Positions 1 to 5,359 of a stretch of 5,359 bases of DNA are shown piece after piece. The notes below the pieces were generated by a model. It was not told where the DNA came from, did not search any database, and was given only the letters and a program-made list of their open reading frames with translations. Both the position numbers and the translations under genes were made by a program. How positions within the stretch are numbered: position 1 is the stretch's first letter; each line of letters opens with the position of its first letter. Origin of the DNA: an uncultured beta proteobacterium (GTDB lineage: Bacteria > Pseudomonadota > Gammaproteobacteria > Burkholderiales > Burkholderiaceae_C); NCBI GenBank assembly GCA_903834645.1, contig CAILKA010000476.1, forward strand, positions 1-5,359, written 5' to 3'.

Positions 1-1
1 C

Positions 2-499
2 CCCCGGTGGGACGACCTGCTCGACGACGCATCGCTGGACGTCGAGCACAAGTTCATCGCGTTCTACAGCGACTACATCAACAACGCGCTCACGCGGGAC
101 TTCGTGCGCATCCTCGTGTTCTCGGGGCTGACCGATCGCACCATCACCGAGCGCTTCTTCGCCATGCTGCGCGAGCGGCTGTTCCCGCGACTGATCCGTG
201 AAACGCGCCGCCACCGCGGCGCCTCGCTGCGCGGCAAGCCCAGCCGGCGCGAACTCGAGCTGCTCACCGGCCTGCACGGCGGCTTCTTCTACATCCCGCT
301 GCAGCGCTGGGTCTACGGCCAGGCCGTCTACGGCGCACCGGCACCCGAAAACTACGACGAGGCCCTGGTGCGCGACCGCGTGCGGGCCTACCTGCTGGCC
401 ACCGAGGTCCTGTTCAGCGTCGACGCGGCAGCGTCGGCATCCCGCGTGAGGCGTGTCGAGCGCCGATCTCAAGCCCGAAGTCCCAAGGAGACCGCATGA
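2..499 (+). CDS. Probable TetR/AcrR-family transcriptional regulator, C-terminal part (5' end cut by window)
   Basis: An open frame enters from the left edge and gives 165 visible residues ending at TGA 497-499. The visible part is mostly amphipathic helix: FIAFYSDYINNALTRDF, then ILVFSGLTDRTITERFF, then LRERLFPRLIRETRR, ending with a helix around VRAYLLATEVLF. This pattern and length resemble the ligand-binding and dimerisation domain of TetR-type repressors; the N-terminal helix-turn-helix would lie outside the window, so the family call is an inference. The last ~25 residues are Arg/Ser/Ala-rich and look like a loose tail that carries the ribosome binding site of the next gene. The stop overlaps the start of the TRAP binding-protein gene (ATGA), so the regulator and transporter are probably co-transcribed and translationally coupled. 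The likely role is control of this transporter in response to its substrate or a metabolite. A start at ATG 104 would be internal and lacks reason. Confidence 0.6.
   Translation, partial: PRWDDLLDDASLDVEHKFIAFYSDYINNALTRDFVRILVFSGLTDRTITERFFAMLRERLFPRLIRETRRHRGASLRGKPSRRELELLTGLHGGFFYIPLQRWVYGQAVYGAPAPENYDEALVRDRVRAYLLATEVLFSVDAAASASRVRRVERRSQARSPKETA
485..490 (+). promoter_or_regulatory. Ribosome binding site of the first TRAP binding-protein gene
   Basis: AAGGAG lies five bases before ATG 496 and inside the last codons of the preceding regulator gene. It fixes the start at 496 and indicates efficient initiation of the abundant periplasmic receptor even though the genes overlap. Confidence 0.8.
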
Positions 500-1563
500 A
501 CCTCAAGAAACTCGCGCGCACCGGGGCCGTTGCCCTGGGCGCCATCCTGGCCTTGACCGCTCAGGCCCAGCAGGCGATCACTGTCAACATCGGATCGAGC
601 CACCCGACGGCCAACATCTGGGCCTACGCCATGAAGGAGGTGTTCCAGCCCGAGGTCGACCGCCTGCTCAAGGAAGGCGGCAACAAGTACCAGATCCGCT
701 GGCGCGAGAACTACGGCGGCACCCTGTACAAGTTCAACGAGACGCGCGCGGCAGTCATGGACGGCATCGTCGACGTCGGCATGGTGGGCACGGTGTGGGA
801 GAACTCCGCCATGCCGCTGCAGAACGTCACGTACTTCACGCCATTTGCCACCACCAACCACGAGATGCTCATCGAGATCTTCGACAAGCTCAACGAGACG
901 CATCCAGCGCTCAAGGCCAGCTGGACGGCCCAGAACATGGTGCCGCTGTCGTCGCTGATCACCGACAGCTACGACATCTACGCCAACTTCCCGGTCACCA
1001 ACATGGCCGCGCTGCAGAACAAGAAGATCCACGCGCCGGGAACCTCGGCCAACTGGATGCGCGACACCGGCGCCACGCCCGTGGAAGGCGCACTGACCAC
1101 CTACTACACCAACATCCAGACCGGCGTGACCCAGGGCGCCCTGAGCTTTGCCAGCGGCATCGGCCCTGCCCGCGTCTACGAGGTGGCCAAGCACCTGACC
1201 CGCATCGACCTGGGCGCCATGTACTTCGGCAGCGTCGCGGCCAACAAGAGCTTCTTCGACAAGCTGCCCAAGGAAGTGCAGGACGCCTTCATGAAGGCCG
1301 GAAAGGCCACCTCGGCGGCCCACGGCAAGCACGTCACCCGGACTGCCGCAGCCGCCATGGACACCATGAAGGCCGCCGGTCTGCAGATCAGCGTCCTGCC
1401 CGCGGCCGAGCGGGCCAAGTGGATCAACGGCCTGCCCGACATCATCAGCCCCTGGCTGGCCACCACGGGCGATGCCGGCAAGTCGGTGCTGCGTGCCTAC
1501 TTCGATGAGCTGCGCACCCGCGGTGTCAAGCCGCTGCGGGACTGGGACAAGGCCGCGCGCTGA
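496..1563 (+). CDS. TRAP transporter substrate-binding protein, DctP family (divergent type)
   Basis: This is a 355-residue periplasmic receptor that would capture a small organic (probably acidic) substrate and deliver it to the DctQ/DctM membrane subunits encoded just downstream. It starts with a signal peptide: Lys/Arg near the N-terminus (MNLKKLAR), a hydrophobic core, and probable cleavage after AQA (about residue 24). The length and fold pattern fit the family: VTYFTPF near 111-117, the central KKIHAPG at 176-182, then GATPVEGAL and VTQGALSF, the counterparts of the usual TPM-F-EVY and -DGQE- segments. Notably, the arginine normally found in GLKIR/KLRVP is histidine here (H179, codon CAC at 1030), and the second usual arginine, in GFRxxT, is also absent (SYDIYANF at 158-165). 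The ligand is therefore probably bound differently from sialic acid or simple C4-dicarboxylates; the actual substrate cannot be read from sequence. It has a strong ribosome site and overlaps the regulator gene by four bases. Confidence 0.9.
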   Translation: MNLKKLARTGAVALGAILALTAQAQQAITVNIGSSHPTANIWAYAMKEVFQPEVDRLLKEGGNKYQIRWRENYGGTLYKFNETRAAVMDGIVDVGMVGTVWENSAMPLQNVTYFTPFATTNHEMLIEIFDKLNETHPALKASWTAQNMVPLSSLITDSYDIYANFPVTNMAALQNKKIHAPGTSANWMRDTGATPVEGALTTYYTNIQTGVTQGALSFASGIGPARVYEVAKHLTRIDLGAMYFGSVAANKSFFDKLPKEVQDAFMKAGKATSAAHGKHVTRTAAAAMDTMKAAGLQISVLPAAERAKWINGLPDIISPWLATTGDAGKSVLRAYFDELRTRGVKPLRDWDKAAR

Positions 1564-1683
1564 GCCGCTGCGGCTTCGCGGCCCCGTGCAGCCAGGTCCA
1601 GAGCCTGCGCCGCATGGGGCCGGATCCGATGCCGCCACGCCCGGACCGACCCGACCCCCACGCGCATGACCTGCTGAGCTGAC
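1564..1683 (+). other. Intergenic spacer between dctP-like and dctQ-like genes
   Basis: This 120-base GC-rich spacer holds no convincing gene. Just after the stop codon, GCCGC (1564-1568) and GCGGC (1578-1582) could pair around a nine-base loop, and a CGGATCCG palindrome sits at 1621-1628. There is no T-run. In transporter operons such a spacer can let the receptor be made in excess over the membrane subunits; that role here is only a suggestion. Confidence 0.4.
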
Positions 1684-2253
1684 GTGCAAGCCGAGCCTGA
1701 TCCCGACCTCCCGCCCGCGGCCTCCCGGCACCCGCTGGACCTTCCGGCCAACCTGCTGGCCTCGGTCGGCACGGTCTGGATCTTCCTGATCATGTGCCTG
1801 GTGGTGGCCGACGTCGTGGGCCGCGACTTCCTCAACGCGCCCATCACGGGTGTGGCCGAGTTCTCCGCGCGCTCGGTGGCCTCCATCGTGTTCCTGCAAC
1901 TGGCTGCCGCCATCTGCAGCGGCCGCATGACGCGCAGCGACTTCCTGCTCAACCTGATCGGCCGCCGCTCGCCAGCGGCGGTGACCGTCCTCGATGCCCT
2001 CAACGCCCTCGTGGGCGCGATCCTGTTCGCGGCGCTGGCCGTGATCGCCTGGCCCGAGTTCCGCAACTCGCTGAGCGCGGGGGAGTTCTACGGCGTGCAG
2101 GGCGTGTACAGCGTGCCGGCGTGGCCGTTTCGAGCCCTGATCGTGGCCGGCTCAGTCGCCGCCGGGCTGTGCTACCTCCTGACCATCCCCGGGATCGTGC
2201 GCCGACGCGGTCGCGCGATCTCCGCCGACGATCCGCTGGGGGCCTCGCAATGA
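1684..2253 (+). CDS. TRAP transporter small permease subunit (DctQ family)
   Basis: This 189-residue inner-membrane protein is the small subunit of the tripartite transporter, which pairs with the large DctM subunit and helps dock the binding protein. Four hydrophobic segments are visible at about residues 24-46, 57-79, 100-124 and 146-170, the usual DctQ topology. The first loop carries DVVGRDFLNAPITGVAEFS (43-61), matching the family pattern of an arginine followed by an aromatic/Asn and a Pro, then Gly and Glu. The C-terminus is basic, then short and polar (VRRRGRAISADD). The start is taken as GTG 1684 because the frame is closed by TGA at 1675-1677 and no other start precedes the first membrane segment; there is no strong ribosome site, so translation may be weak or partly coupled. 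Its stop overlaps ATG 2250 of a tiny frame leading to dctM. Confidence 0.88.
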   Translation: MQAEPDPDLPPAASRHPLDLPANLLASVGTVWIFLIMCLVVADVVGRDFLNAPITGVAEFSARSVASIVFLQLAAAICSGRMTRSDFLLNLIGRRSPAAVTVLDALNALVGAILFAALAVIAWPEFRNSLSAGEFYGVQGVYSVPAWPFRALIVAGSVAAGLCYLLTIPGIVRRRGRAISADDPLGASQ

Positions 2254-2306
2254 CAGCTCCAGCATGCCTGCACGCGTGCCAGCGGCCGCCAGTAGCCCAC
2301 CGATGA
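2250..2306 (+). CDS. Possible 18-residue coupling ORF between dctQ and dctM
   Basis: A mini-frame encoding MTAPACLHACQRPPVAHR starts at ATG 2250, which overlaps the dctQ stop as ATGA (2250-2253). It ends with TGA 2304-2306, which overlaps the dctM start as ATGA (2303-2306). A GGGGG run at 2238-2242 lies seven bases before its ATG and could act as a weak ribosome site, whereas dctM has no visible site of its own. The likely role, if real, is to pass ribosomes from dctQ to dctM; the peptide itself (two Cys, Pro/Arg/His-rich) resembles no known product. It may also be chance in GC-rich DNA. Confidence 0.3.
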   Translation: MTAPACLHACQRPPVAHR

Positions 2307-3631
2307 GCGATCTGCAAATCGGGGGCCTGCTCATCGGGGGACTGGTGCTGCTGGTGCTGCTGGGCATCCACATCGGCGTGGCACTGCTGGCCGTCGGCTT
2401 CTTCGGGGTCTGGCTGGTGCGCGACAACGTCGACATGGCCATGCGGCTGCTCTACATGGCGGCGTACAACGGCGTGGCCGACTACATCTTCGCCACCATC
2501 CCGCTGTTCGTGCTCATGGGGCTGCTGGTGAGCATTTCCAACGTGGGCAAGGACACCTTTACCGTGGCCGAGGTGCTGCTGCGCAAGGTGCGCGGCGGCC
2601 TGGGCGTGGCCACGGTGGCGGCCAACACCGTCTTTGCCGCGGTCACCGGTGTGTCCATCGCCTCGGCTGCCGTCTTCACGCGCGTGGCCGTACCCGAGAT
2701 GGTCACCCACGGCTACAGGACCACCTTCGCCACCGGCACCGTCGCCGGCAGTTCGGTGCTGGGCATGATGATTCCGCCGAGCCTGCTGATGATCATCTAC
2801 GGCGTTCTGGCCGAGCAGTCGATCGGCACGCTGTTCATCGCCGGGGTGCTGCCGGGCTTTCTGCTGGCCGTCGTCTTCGCCGTCATGATCATGCTCATGG
2901 CGCGCTTCGCGCCCGGCTCGGTCTTCGACCTGCAAAGGGGTGCCGAGCTGGCGCGGGCGCAGCGCATCGAGATCACGCTGACCCGACTGCAGATGGCGTC
3001 CAAGCTCGTGCCCATCGCGGCCCTCGTGGCGCTGGTGCTCGGTGGCCTGTACTCGGGGTTTTTCACGCCCACTGAAGCCGGCGGGGTGGGCGCTGCCGGC
3101 GCGCTGGTGATCGCGCTCCTGCGCCGCTCGCTGGGCAAGGGCAACCTCTGGCGCGTGCTGCACGAGACCGGCAGCGTCTCCTGCACCATCCTGATCCTGC
3201 TGGTGGCCGCTGCGTTCTACAGCCGGATGCTCAGCGTGGCTGGCGTGCCGGTGGCCATCAGCGAACTGGTCCGCGACGCGGGTCTGGGCCCTTACGCGTT
3301 CCTGGCCCTGTACATCGCCATCGTCCTGCTTCTGGGCATGATCCTCGACTCGAGCTCGATTCTGCTGATCATGACCCCGGTGGCTGCTCCGATCGCGCAA
3401 GCCTACGGCTTCAACCTCATCCACTTCGGGGTGATCACCGTGCTGGCCGTGGAGATCGGGCTGCTCACGCCACCGTTCGGGATCTCGGTGTTCACCGTCA
3501 AGTCCACGCTCAACGACCCGAAGGTGTCCGTGGAGAGTATCTTCGCCGGCGCGCTGCCCTTCGTCGGCGCGATGCTGATGGTGCTGCTGCTGGTGTGCGC
3601 ATTCCCTTGGCTCACGCTGGCGCTGACCTGA
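2303..3631 (+). CDS. TRAP transporter large permease subunit (DctM family)
   Basis: This 442-residue inner-membrane protein is the transport-catalysing subunit, driving uptake with an ion gradient (usually Na+) rather than ATP. The family signatures are all present in order: TGVSIASAAVF (115-125), GMMIPPS (154-160), FFTPTEAGGVGA (253-264), GMILDSSSILLIMTPV (345-360) and IGLLTPPFGISVF (385-397). The two Pro-containing hairpin regions correspond to the repeat halves of the ion-transporter fold, and hydrophobic segments run through nearly the whole length to the C-terminus (LPFVGAMLMVLLLVCAFPWLTLAL). Length is typical and no interruption is seen. The start is placed at ATG 2303 (MSDLQIGG), directly before the first membrane helix and overlapping a mini-ORF stop; an in-frame ATG at 2264 would add 13 Pro/Ala-rich residues and has no ribosome site. 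It is the last gene of the + strand operon. Confidence 0.93.
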   Translation: MSDLQIGGLLIGGLVLLVLLGIHIGVALLAVGFFGVWLVRDNVDMAMRLLYMAAYNGVADYIFATIPLFVLMGLLVSISNVGKDTFTVAEVLLRKVRGGLGVATVAANTVFAAVTGVSIASAAVFTRVAVPEMVTHGYRTTFATGTVAGSSVLGMMIPPSLLMIIYGVLAEQSIGTLFIAGVLPGFLLAVVFAVMIMLMARFAPGSVFDLQRGAELARAQRIEITLTRLQMASKLVPIAALVALVLGGLYSGFFTPTEAGGVGAAGALVIALLRRSLGKGNLWRVLHETGSVSCTILILLVAAAFYSRMLSVAGVPVAISELVRDAGLGPYAFLALYIAIVLLLGMILDSSSILLIMTPVAAPIAQAYGFNLIHFGVITVLAVEIGLLTPPFGISVFTVKSTLNDPKVSVESIFAGALPFVGAMLMVLLLVCAFPWLTLALT

Positions 3632-3704
3632 GGCACGTGCGGCGCCTTCGCCGATGAGCACCGGCAGCGGCGGCCAGCCCACTGCATGAACAAGTCGCCC
3701 CCGC

Positions 3705-3744
3705 CCGGCCAGCGCTGGCAGCCGGCGCGGGGGGTACCGTACCC
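3705..3744. terminator. Short palindromes in the convergent gap, possible weak bidirectional terminator
   Basis: Two small inverted repeats sit between the convergent dctM and second dctP genes: a perfect 12-base palindrome GCCAGCGCTGGC at 3708-3719, flanked by CCGGC (3705-3709) and GCCGG (3721-3725), and GGGTACCGTACCC at 3732-3744. Both can form short GC-rich stems on either strand and lie in the place expected for termination. No run of T follows on either strand, so this is not a standard intrinsic terminator; Rho may end both transcripts. The remainder of 3632-3745 shows nothing else. Confidence 0.25.
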
Positions 3745-3745
3745 G

Positions 3746-4771
3746 TCAGCGCGGCAGGCGGCGCACCCGCTCGATCTCGGCGTAGGCCTGCTTGACGAGA
3801 TCGGGCCCCACGGTCGCGGTGTGCTTCTCGATCACGGGCTTGACCTGCTCGCGCATGCGCGCTCGCTCCTCAGGCGAGATCTCGTTGATCACCAGGCCCT
3901 TGGCCTTCATCTCGCCGAGCACGCGCGCGTCCAGGTCACGGCTGGCCTTGCGCTCGAACTCGCGCGCCTCGGCGCAGCCGTCCTGCAGGATCTTGCGCTC
4001 ATCGGCGCTGAGCTGATCCCAGAACTTGCGGCCCACCAGCACCACGCCCGGCCCGTAGATGTGGCGCGTGGCGCTCAGGAACTTCTGCACCTCGTGGAAG
4101 CGGCTCGTGTAGATGATGTTGTAGGGCGTCTCCTGGCCGTCGAGCGCCTTGCTCTCCAGCGCCGTGTAGACCTCGGTGAAGGCCATCGGCGTGGCGTTGG
4201 CGCCCAGCGTGTTGAACACATCCACGAACACCGGGTTCTGGATCGTGCGGATCTTCAGGCCCTTGAAGTCCTCCAGGCGGGTCACCGGACGGCGGCTGTT
4301 GGTGACGTGGCGAAAGCCCACCTCCCAGTAGCACAGGCCCACCAGGCCACGGTCCTGCAGCTTGCCCAGAAGCTGCGTGCCCACTGCGCCATCGAGCACC
4401 GCGTAGGCCTCGCGCTCGTCGGTGAACAGGAAGGGGAAGTCGAAGAGCGCGAACTCCTTGACGTTGCCGGCCACCGCGGCGGTGGAGACGAGCGCCATCT
4501 CGAGCACCCCGCCTTGCGCGGCGGAGATGGACTGCACTTCGGCACCAAGCTGGCCGTCGGAGTAGCCGCGAAGCTTCATCTTGCCGCCGCTGCGCGCGGC
4601 CACGATCTCGGCCAGCTTGTTCACGCCCAGCCCGTAGGGGCTGTCCTTGGCCGTGACGTAGCTCAGCTTGATGTTGCGTTCCTTGATGTCGCCCGTCTGG
4701 GCGGATGCGCCGGCCACGAAGGCGGCGCAGGCAGCCAGGGCGACGAGGCGGCGGGCGAGTGGGAAGGACAT
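3746..4771 (-). CDS. TRAP transporter substrate-binding protein, DctP family (classical type)
   Basis: This is a 341-residue periplasmic receptor. Its signal peptide (MSFPLARRL, then ALAACAAFVAGASA) is probably cut before Q25. It shows the full classical pattern: GQLG at 73-76, DFPFLF at 111-116, GFRHVTNSRRP with R154, LEDFKGLKIRT with R175 (the arginine that holds the substrate carboxylate in characterised members such as SiaP and DctP), TPMAFTEVYTALE at 194-206, and LDGQETP at 210-216. A substrate with a carboxylate is therefore likely; its identity is not readable. The ATG at 4771 is chosen because GGAG (4778-4781) lies six bases upstream and the signal peptide begins there; an ATG at 4810 adds 13 residues without a ribosome site. 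It follows a 131-residue unknown gene by 57 bases, probably as one transcript. No permease genes follow it; the next DNA is the convergent dctM, so it either shares those subunits or works with distant ones. Confidence 0.93.
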   Translation of the reverse strand: MSFPLARRLVALAACAAFVAGASAQTGDIKERNIKLSYVTAKDSPYGLGVNKLAEIVAARSGGKMKLRGYSDGQLGAEVQSISAAQGGVLEMALVSTAAVAGNVKEFALFDFPFLFTDEREAYAVLDGAVGTQLLGKLQDRGLVGLCYWEVGFRHVTNSRRPVTRLEDFKGLKIRTIQNPVFVDVFNTLGANATPMAFTEVYTALESKALDGQETPYNIIYTSRFHEVQKFLSATRHIYGPGVVLVGRKFWDQLSADERKILQDGCAEAREFERKASRDLDARVLGEMKAKGLVINEISPEERARMREQVKPVIEKHTATVGPDLVKQAYAEIERVRRLPR

Positions 4772-4777
4772 GAGGGT

Positions 4778-4781
4778 CTCC
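4778..4781 (-). promoter_or_regulatory. Ribosome binding site of the second TRAP binding-protein gene
   Basis: On the minus strand GGAG is followed by six bases and ATG (4771-4769). It decides the start in favour of MSFPLARR over the upstream in-frame ATG at 4810. Confidence 0.75.
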
Positions 4782-4828
4782 AGGTTCTGAGGGGTGGATG
4801 AGGGACGCATTCGCGGTGTGCCGGCGCT

Positions 4829-5224
4829 TCAGCCAGCCACCAGCCGCTGCAGCGCCCCGCGCAGCGACTCGCCCACGGCCAAGCCAAGCCGGCGCGCGGA
4901 TTCGTTGAGGTCGGAGATGACGCCGCACTCCCAGGTGTCCAGCGAGTCACCGATGCGCGCACTCGTGTGCGCCACGGTCCCGCCGGCCACACCGTGCGCC
5001 TGCAGCATGGCCAGAGCGGCAATGCCCGCGCCGTCCTTGCCGCCACCCGCGTCGTTGAAGAAGGCCGCCTTCAGCGGCACCTCCAGGGCGAACTCGCCCG
5101 AGCTTGCGCCACCGTGGGAGGCCGACACCACGATCGCCCCCGCATCCTCGGGCGCCACCTTGGTGATCGAGTCCATGATCAGCACGACCCCGCCGGGCCC
5201 GCGCAGCACTTCCGTCTTGAGCAT
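4829..5224 (-). CDS. Conserved-looking protein of unknown function, 131 residues, co-oriented with TRAP receptor
   Basis: I do not recognise a named family with certainty. The protein is soluble, with no signal peptide and no membrane helix, and it looks like a small alpha/beta domain rich in Gly and Ala. A beta strand GVVLIMDS leads to D18-S-I-T-K22; a second strand, AIVVSASHGG (30-39), ends in Ser-His-Gly-Gly. Then come AFFNDAGGGKDGAGIAAL (54-71, with N57, D58, K63, D64), a helix, TVAHTSARIGD (83-93), GVISDLNESARRLG (101-114) and a C-terminal helix. Clusters of Asp, Asn, Ser, His, Lys and Arg at strand ends are what an active or ligand site would look like, so an enzyme or small-ligand binder is plausible; this is inference. 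The start ATG 5224 is chosen because AGGAGG lies seven bases upstream; TTG 5251 would add nine residues. It is the first gene before a TRAP receptor gene, which suggests a link to metabolism or sensing of the imported acid. Confidence 0.8.
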   Translation of the reverse strand: MLKTEVLRGPGGVVLIMDSITKVAPEDAGAIVVSASHGGASSGEFALEVPLKAAFFNDAGGGKDGAGIAALAMLQAHGVAGGTVAHTSARIGDSLDTWECGVISDLNESARRLGLAVGESLRGALQRLVAG

Positions 5225-5231
5225 CGCCGGG

Positions 5232-5237
5232 CCTCCT
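5232..5237 (-). promoter_or_regulatory. Strong ribosome binding site of the 131-residue gene
   Basis: A perfect AGGAGG on the minus strand is spaced seven bases from ATG 5224. It settles the start codon and is the best ribosome site in the window, supporting that this unrecognised gene is truly expressed. Confidence 0.8.
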
Positions 5238-5259
5238 GCCCTTGAGTGCAATGGCGGCC

Positions 5260-5288
5260 ATCGTAGGCAGGCGAAACCGTCGCGGCAA
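5260..5288 (-). promoter_or_regulatory. Candidate sigma70 promoter for the minus-strand unit
   Basis: On the minus strand TTGCCG (5288-5283) and TACGAT (5265-5260) are separated by exactly 17 bases; each matches four of six consensus positions. Transcription would start near 5253, leaving a leader of about 29 bases that includes the AGGAGG site. The match is moderate, so this is a prediction. Confidence 0.35.
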
Positions 5289-5308
5289 TGGACATGAATT
5301 CCGGTGGA

Positions 5309-5325
5309 CGTGAGAAAAGCTCACG
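5309..5325. promoter_or_regulatory. Perfect inverted repeat, candidate LysR-type operator
   Basis: CGTGAGAAAAGCTCACG has six-base arms (CGTGAG/CTCACG) around a five-base A-rich centre and contains T-N11-A (T5311, A5323), the general box of LysR-type regulators. Its centre, 5317, lies about 64 bases before the predicted start of minus-strand transcription, where LysR recognition sites normally sit. The regulator is not in the window and could be encoded beyond the right edge. A site for another dimeric regulator is the main alternative; it has no T-run, so it does not look like a terminator. Confidence 0.4.
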
Positions 5326-5359
5326 CCAAAACCGCCGCAAACAGCCCTTTCCCCCGCCA

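Larger units (their letters stand above)
5252..5359. other. Upstream regulatory region at right edge
   Basis: This stretch before the minus-strand unit shows no supported gene. It is less GC-biased in places (AAAA runs, GAATTC at 5296-5301) and carries the candidate promoter and inverted repeat. Both a + strand frame from ATG 5288 and a - strand frame ending at 5321 stay open to the window edge, but neither can be judged from so few codons. Confidence 0.4.

Noticed and set aside
453..1508. Plus-strand frame overlapping the first receptor
   Set aside because: A shifted frame of the receptor gene, very rich in Arg/His/Gly/Pro and without a ribosome site.
1564..1582. Hairpin after the first receptor as a terminator
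   Set aside because: A five-base stem with a nine-base loop and no T-run; dctQ and dctM downstream clearly belong to the same transporter.
469..1899. Long minus-strand open frame opposite the first receptor and dctQ
   Set aside because: Its sequence is Gly/His/Arg/Val-rich low-complexity text typical of antisense GC-rich DNA, and the + strand carries clear TRAP genes with family motifs.
2264..2302. Upstream in-frame ATG as the dctM start
   Set aside because: It would add 13 Pro/Ala-rich residues before the first helix and has no ribosome site; ATG 2303 overlaps the mini-ORF stop and fits family length. It cannot be fully excluded.
2000..3682. 560-codon minus-strand open frame opposite dctM
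   Set aside because: The protein is dominated by His, Gln, Arg and Asp with no fold-like pattern; it mirrors the GC-rich third positions of dctM, whose family motifs are complete.
3686..4801. 371-codon plus-strand open frame opposite the second receptor
   Set aside because: It is the complement of a clear DctP protein with signal peptide, ribosome site and conserved arginine; the + strand product is Leu/His/Gly-rich and family-less.
4772..4810. ATG at 4810 as the start of the second receptor
   Set aside because: It places 13 polar residues before the signal peptide and lacks a ribosome site, while GGAG precedes ATG 4771.
5225..5251. TTG at 5251 as the start of the 131-residue gene
   Set aside because: The AGGAGG site lies between it and ATG 5224 at ideal spacing for the latter.
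5288..5359. Plus-strand frame from ATG 5288 open to the edge
   Set aside because: Its 24 codons are polar and Arg/Pro-rich, there is no convincing ribosome site, and it runs across the inverted repeat; too short to support a gene.
5321..5359. Minus-strand frame ending WRGKGLFAAVLA and stop at the right edge
   Set aside because: It could be the tail of an upstream gene, but twelve codons are not enough to support it.

Overview
The window is a GC-rich stretch (roughly two thirds G+C by eye) with GC-biased third codon positions and strongly Burkholderiales-like proteins. The best guess is a betaproteobacterium of the Comamonadaceae/Alcaligenaceae type, a group rich in TRAP-type organic-acid transporters. 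This placement is inference from codon use and protein style; no marker gene is present.

Left part, + strand (2-3631): the C-terminal part of a probable TetR-family regulator runs in from the left edge and overlaps, by ATGA, the start of a TRAP substrate-binding protein gene (dctP-like, 496-1563). After a 120-base gap come the small membrane subunit (dctQ-like, GTG start, 1684-2253) and the large permease subunit (dctM-like, 2303-3631). Together they form a complete three-part TRAP transporter in P-Q-M order with its likely regulator. A tiny 18-codon frame (2250-2306) links dctQ and dctM through an ATGA overlap at each end.

Middle (3632-3745): a convergent intergenic gap with short GC-rich palindromes but no clear T-tract terminator.

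Right part, - strand (5224 down to 3746): a two-gene unit made of an unrecognised 131-residue protein with striking conserved-looking motifs (DSxTK, SxSHGG, NDAGxGKDxAG, SARIGD), followed 57 bases later by a second TRAP substrate-binding protein of classical type. No permease genes follow this second binding protein, because the DNA after it is the convergent dctM. It is therefore either an orphan, fed by membrane subunits elsewhere, or a second receptor for the neighbouring QM pair.

Upstream of the - strand unit (5252-5359) is a plausible sigma70 promoter and, centred about 64 bases before its predicted start point, a perfect 6-5-6 inverted repeat of the T-N11-A type used by LysR-family regulators.

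The core content (TRAP P, Q, M) is ordinary for such bacteria. The points worth a second look are the uncharacterised 131-residue gene, the loss of the usual substrate-clamping arginines in the first binding protein, the two-receptor/one-permease layout, the bridging mini-ORF and the LysR-type box. No mobile element, CRISPR array, tRNA or rRNA was seen.
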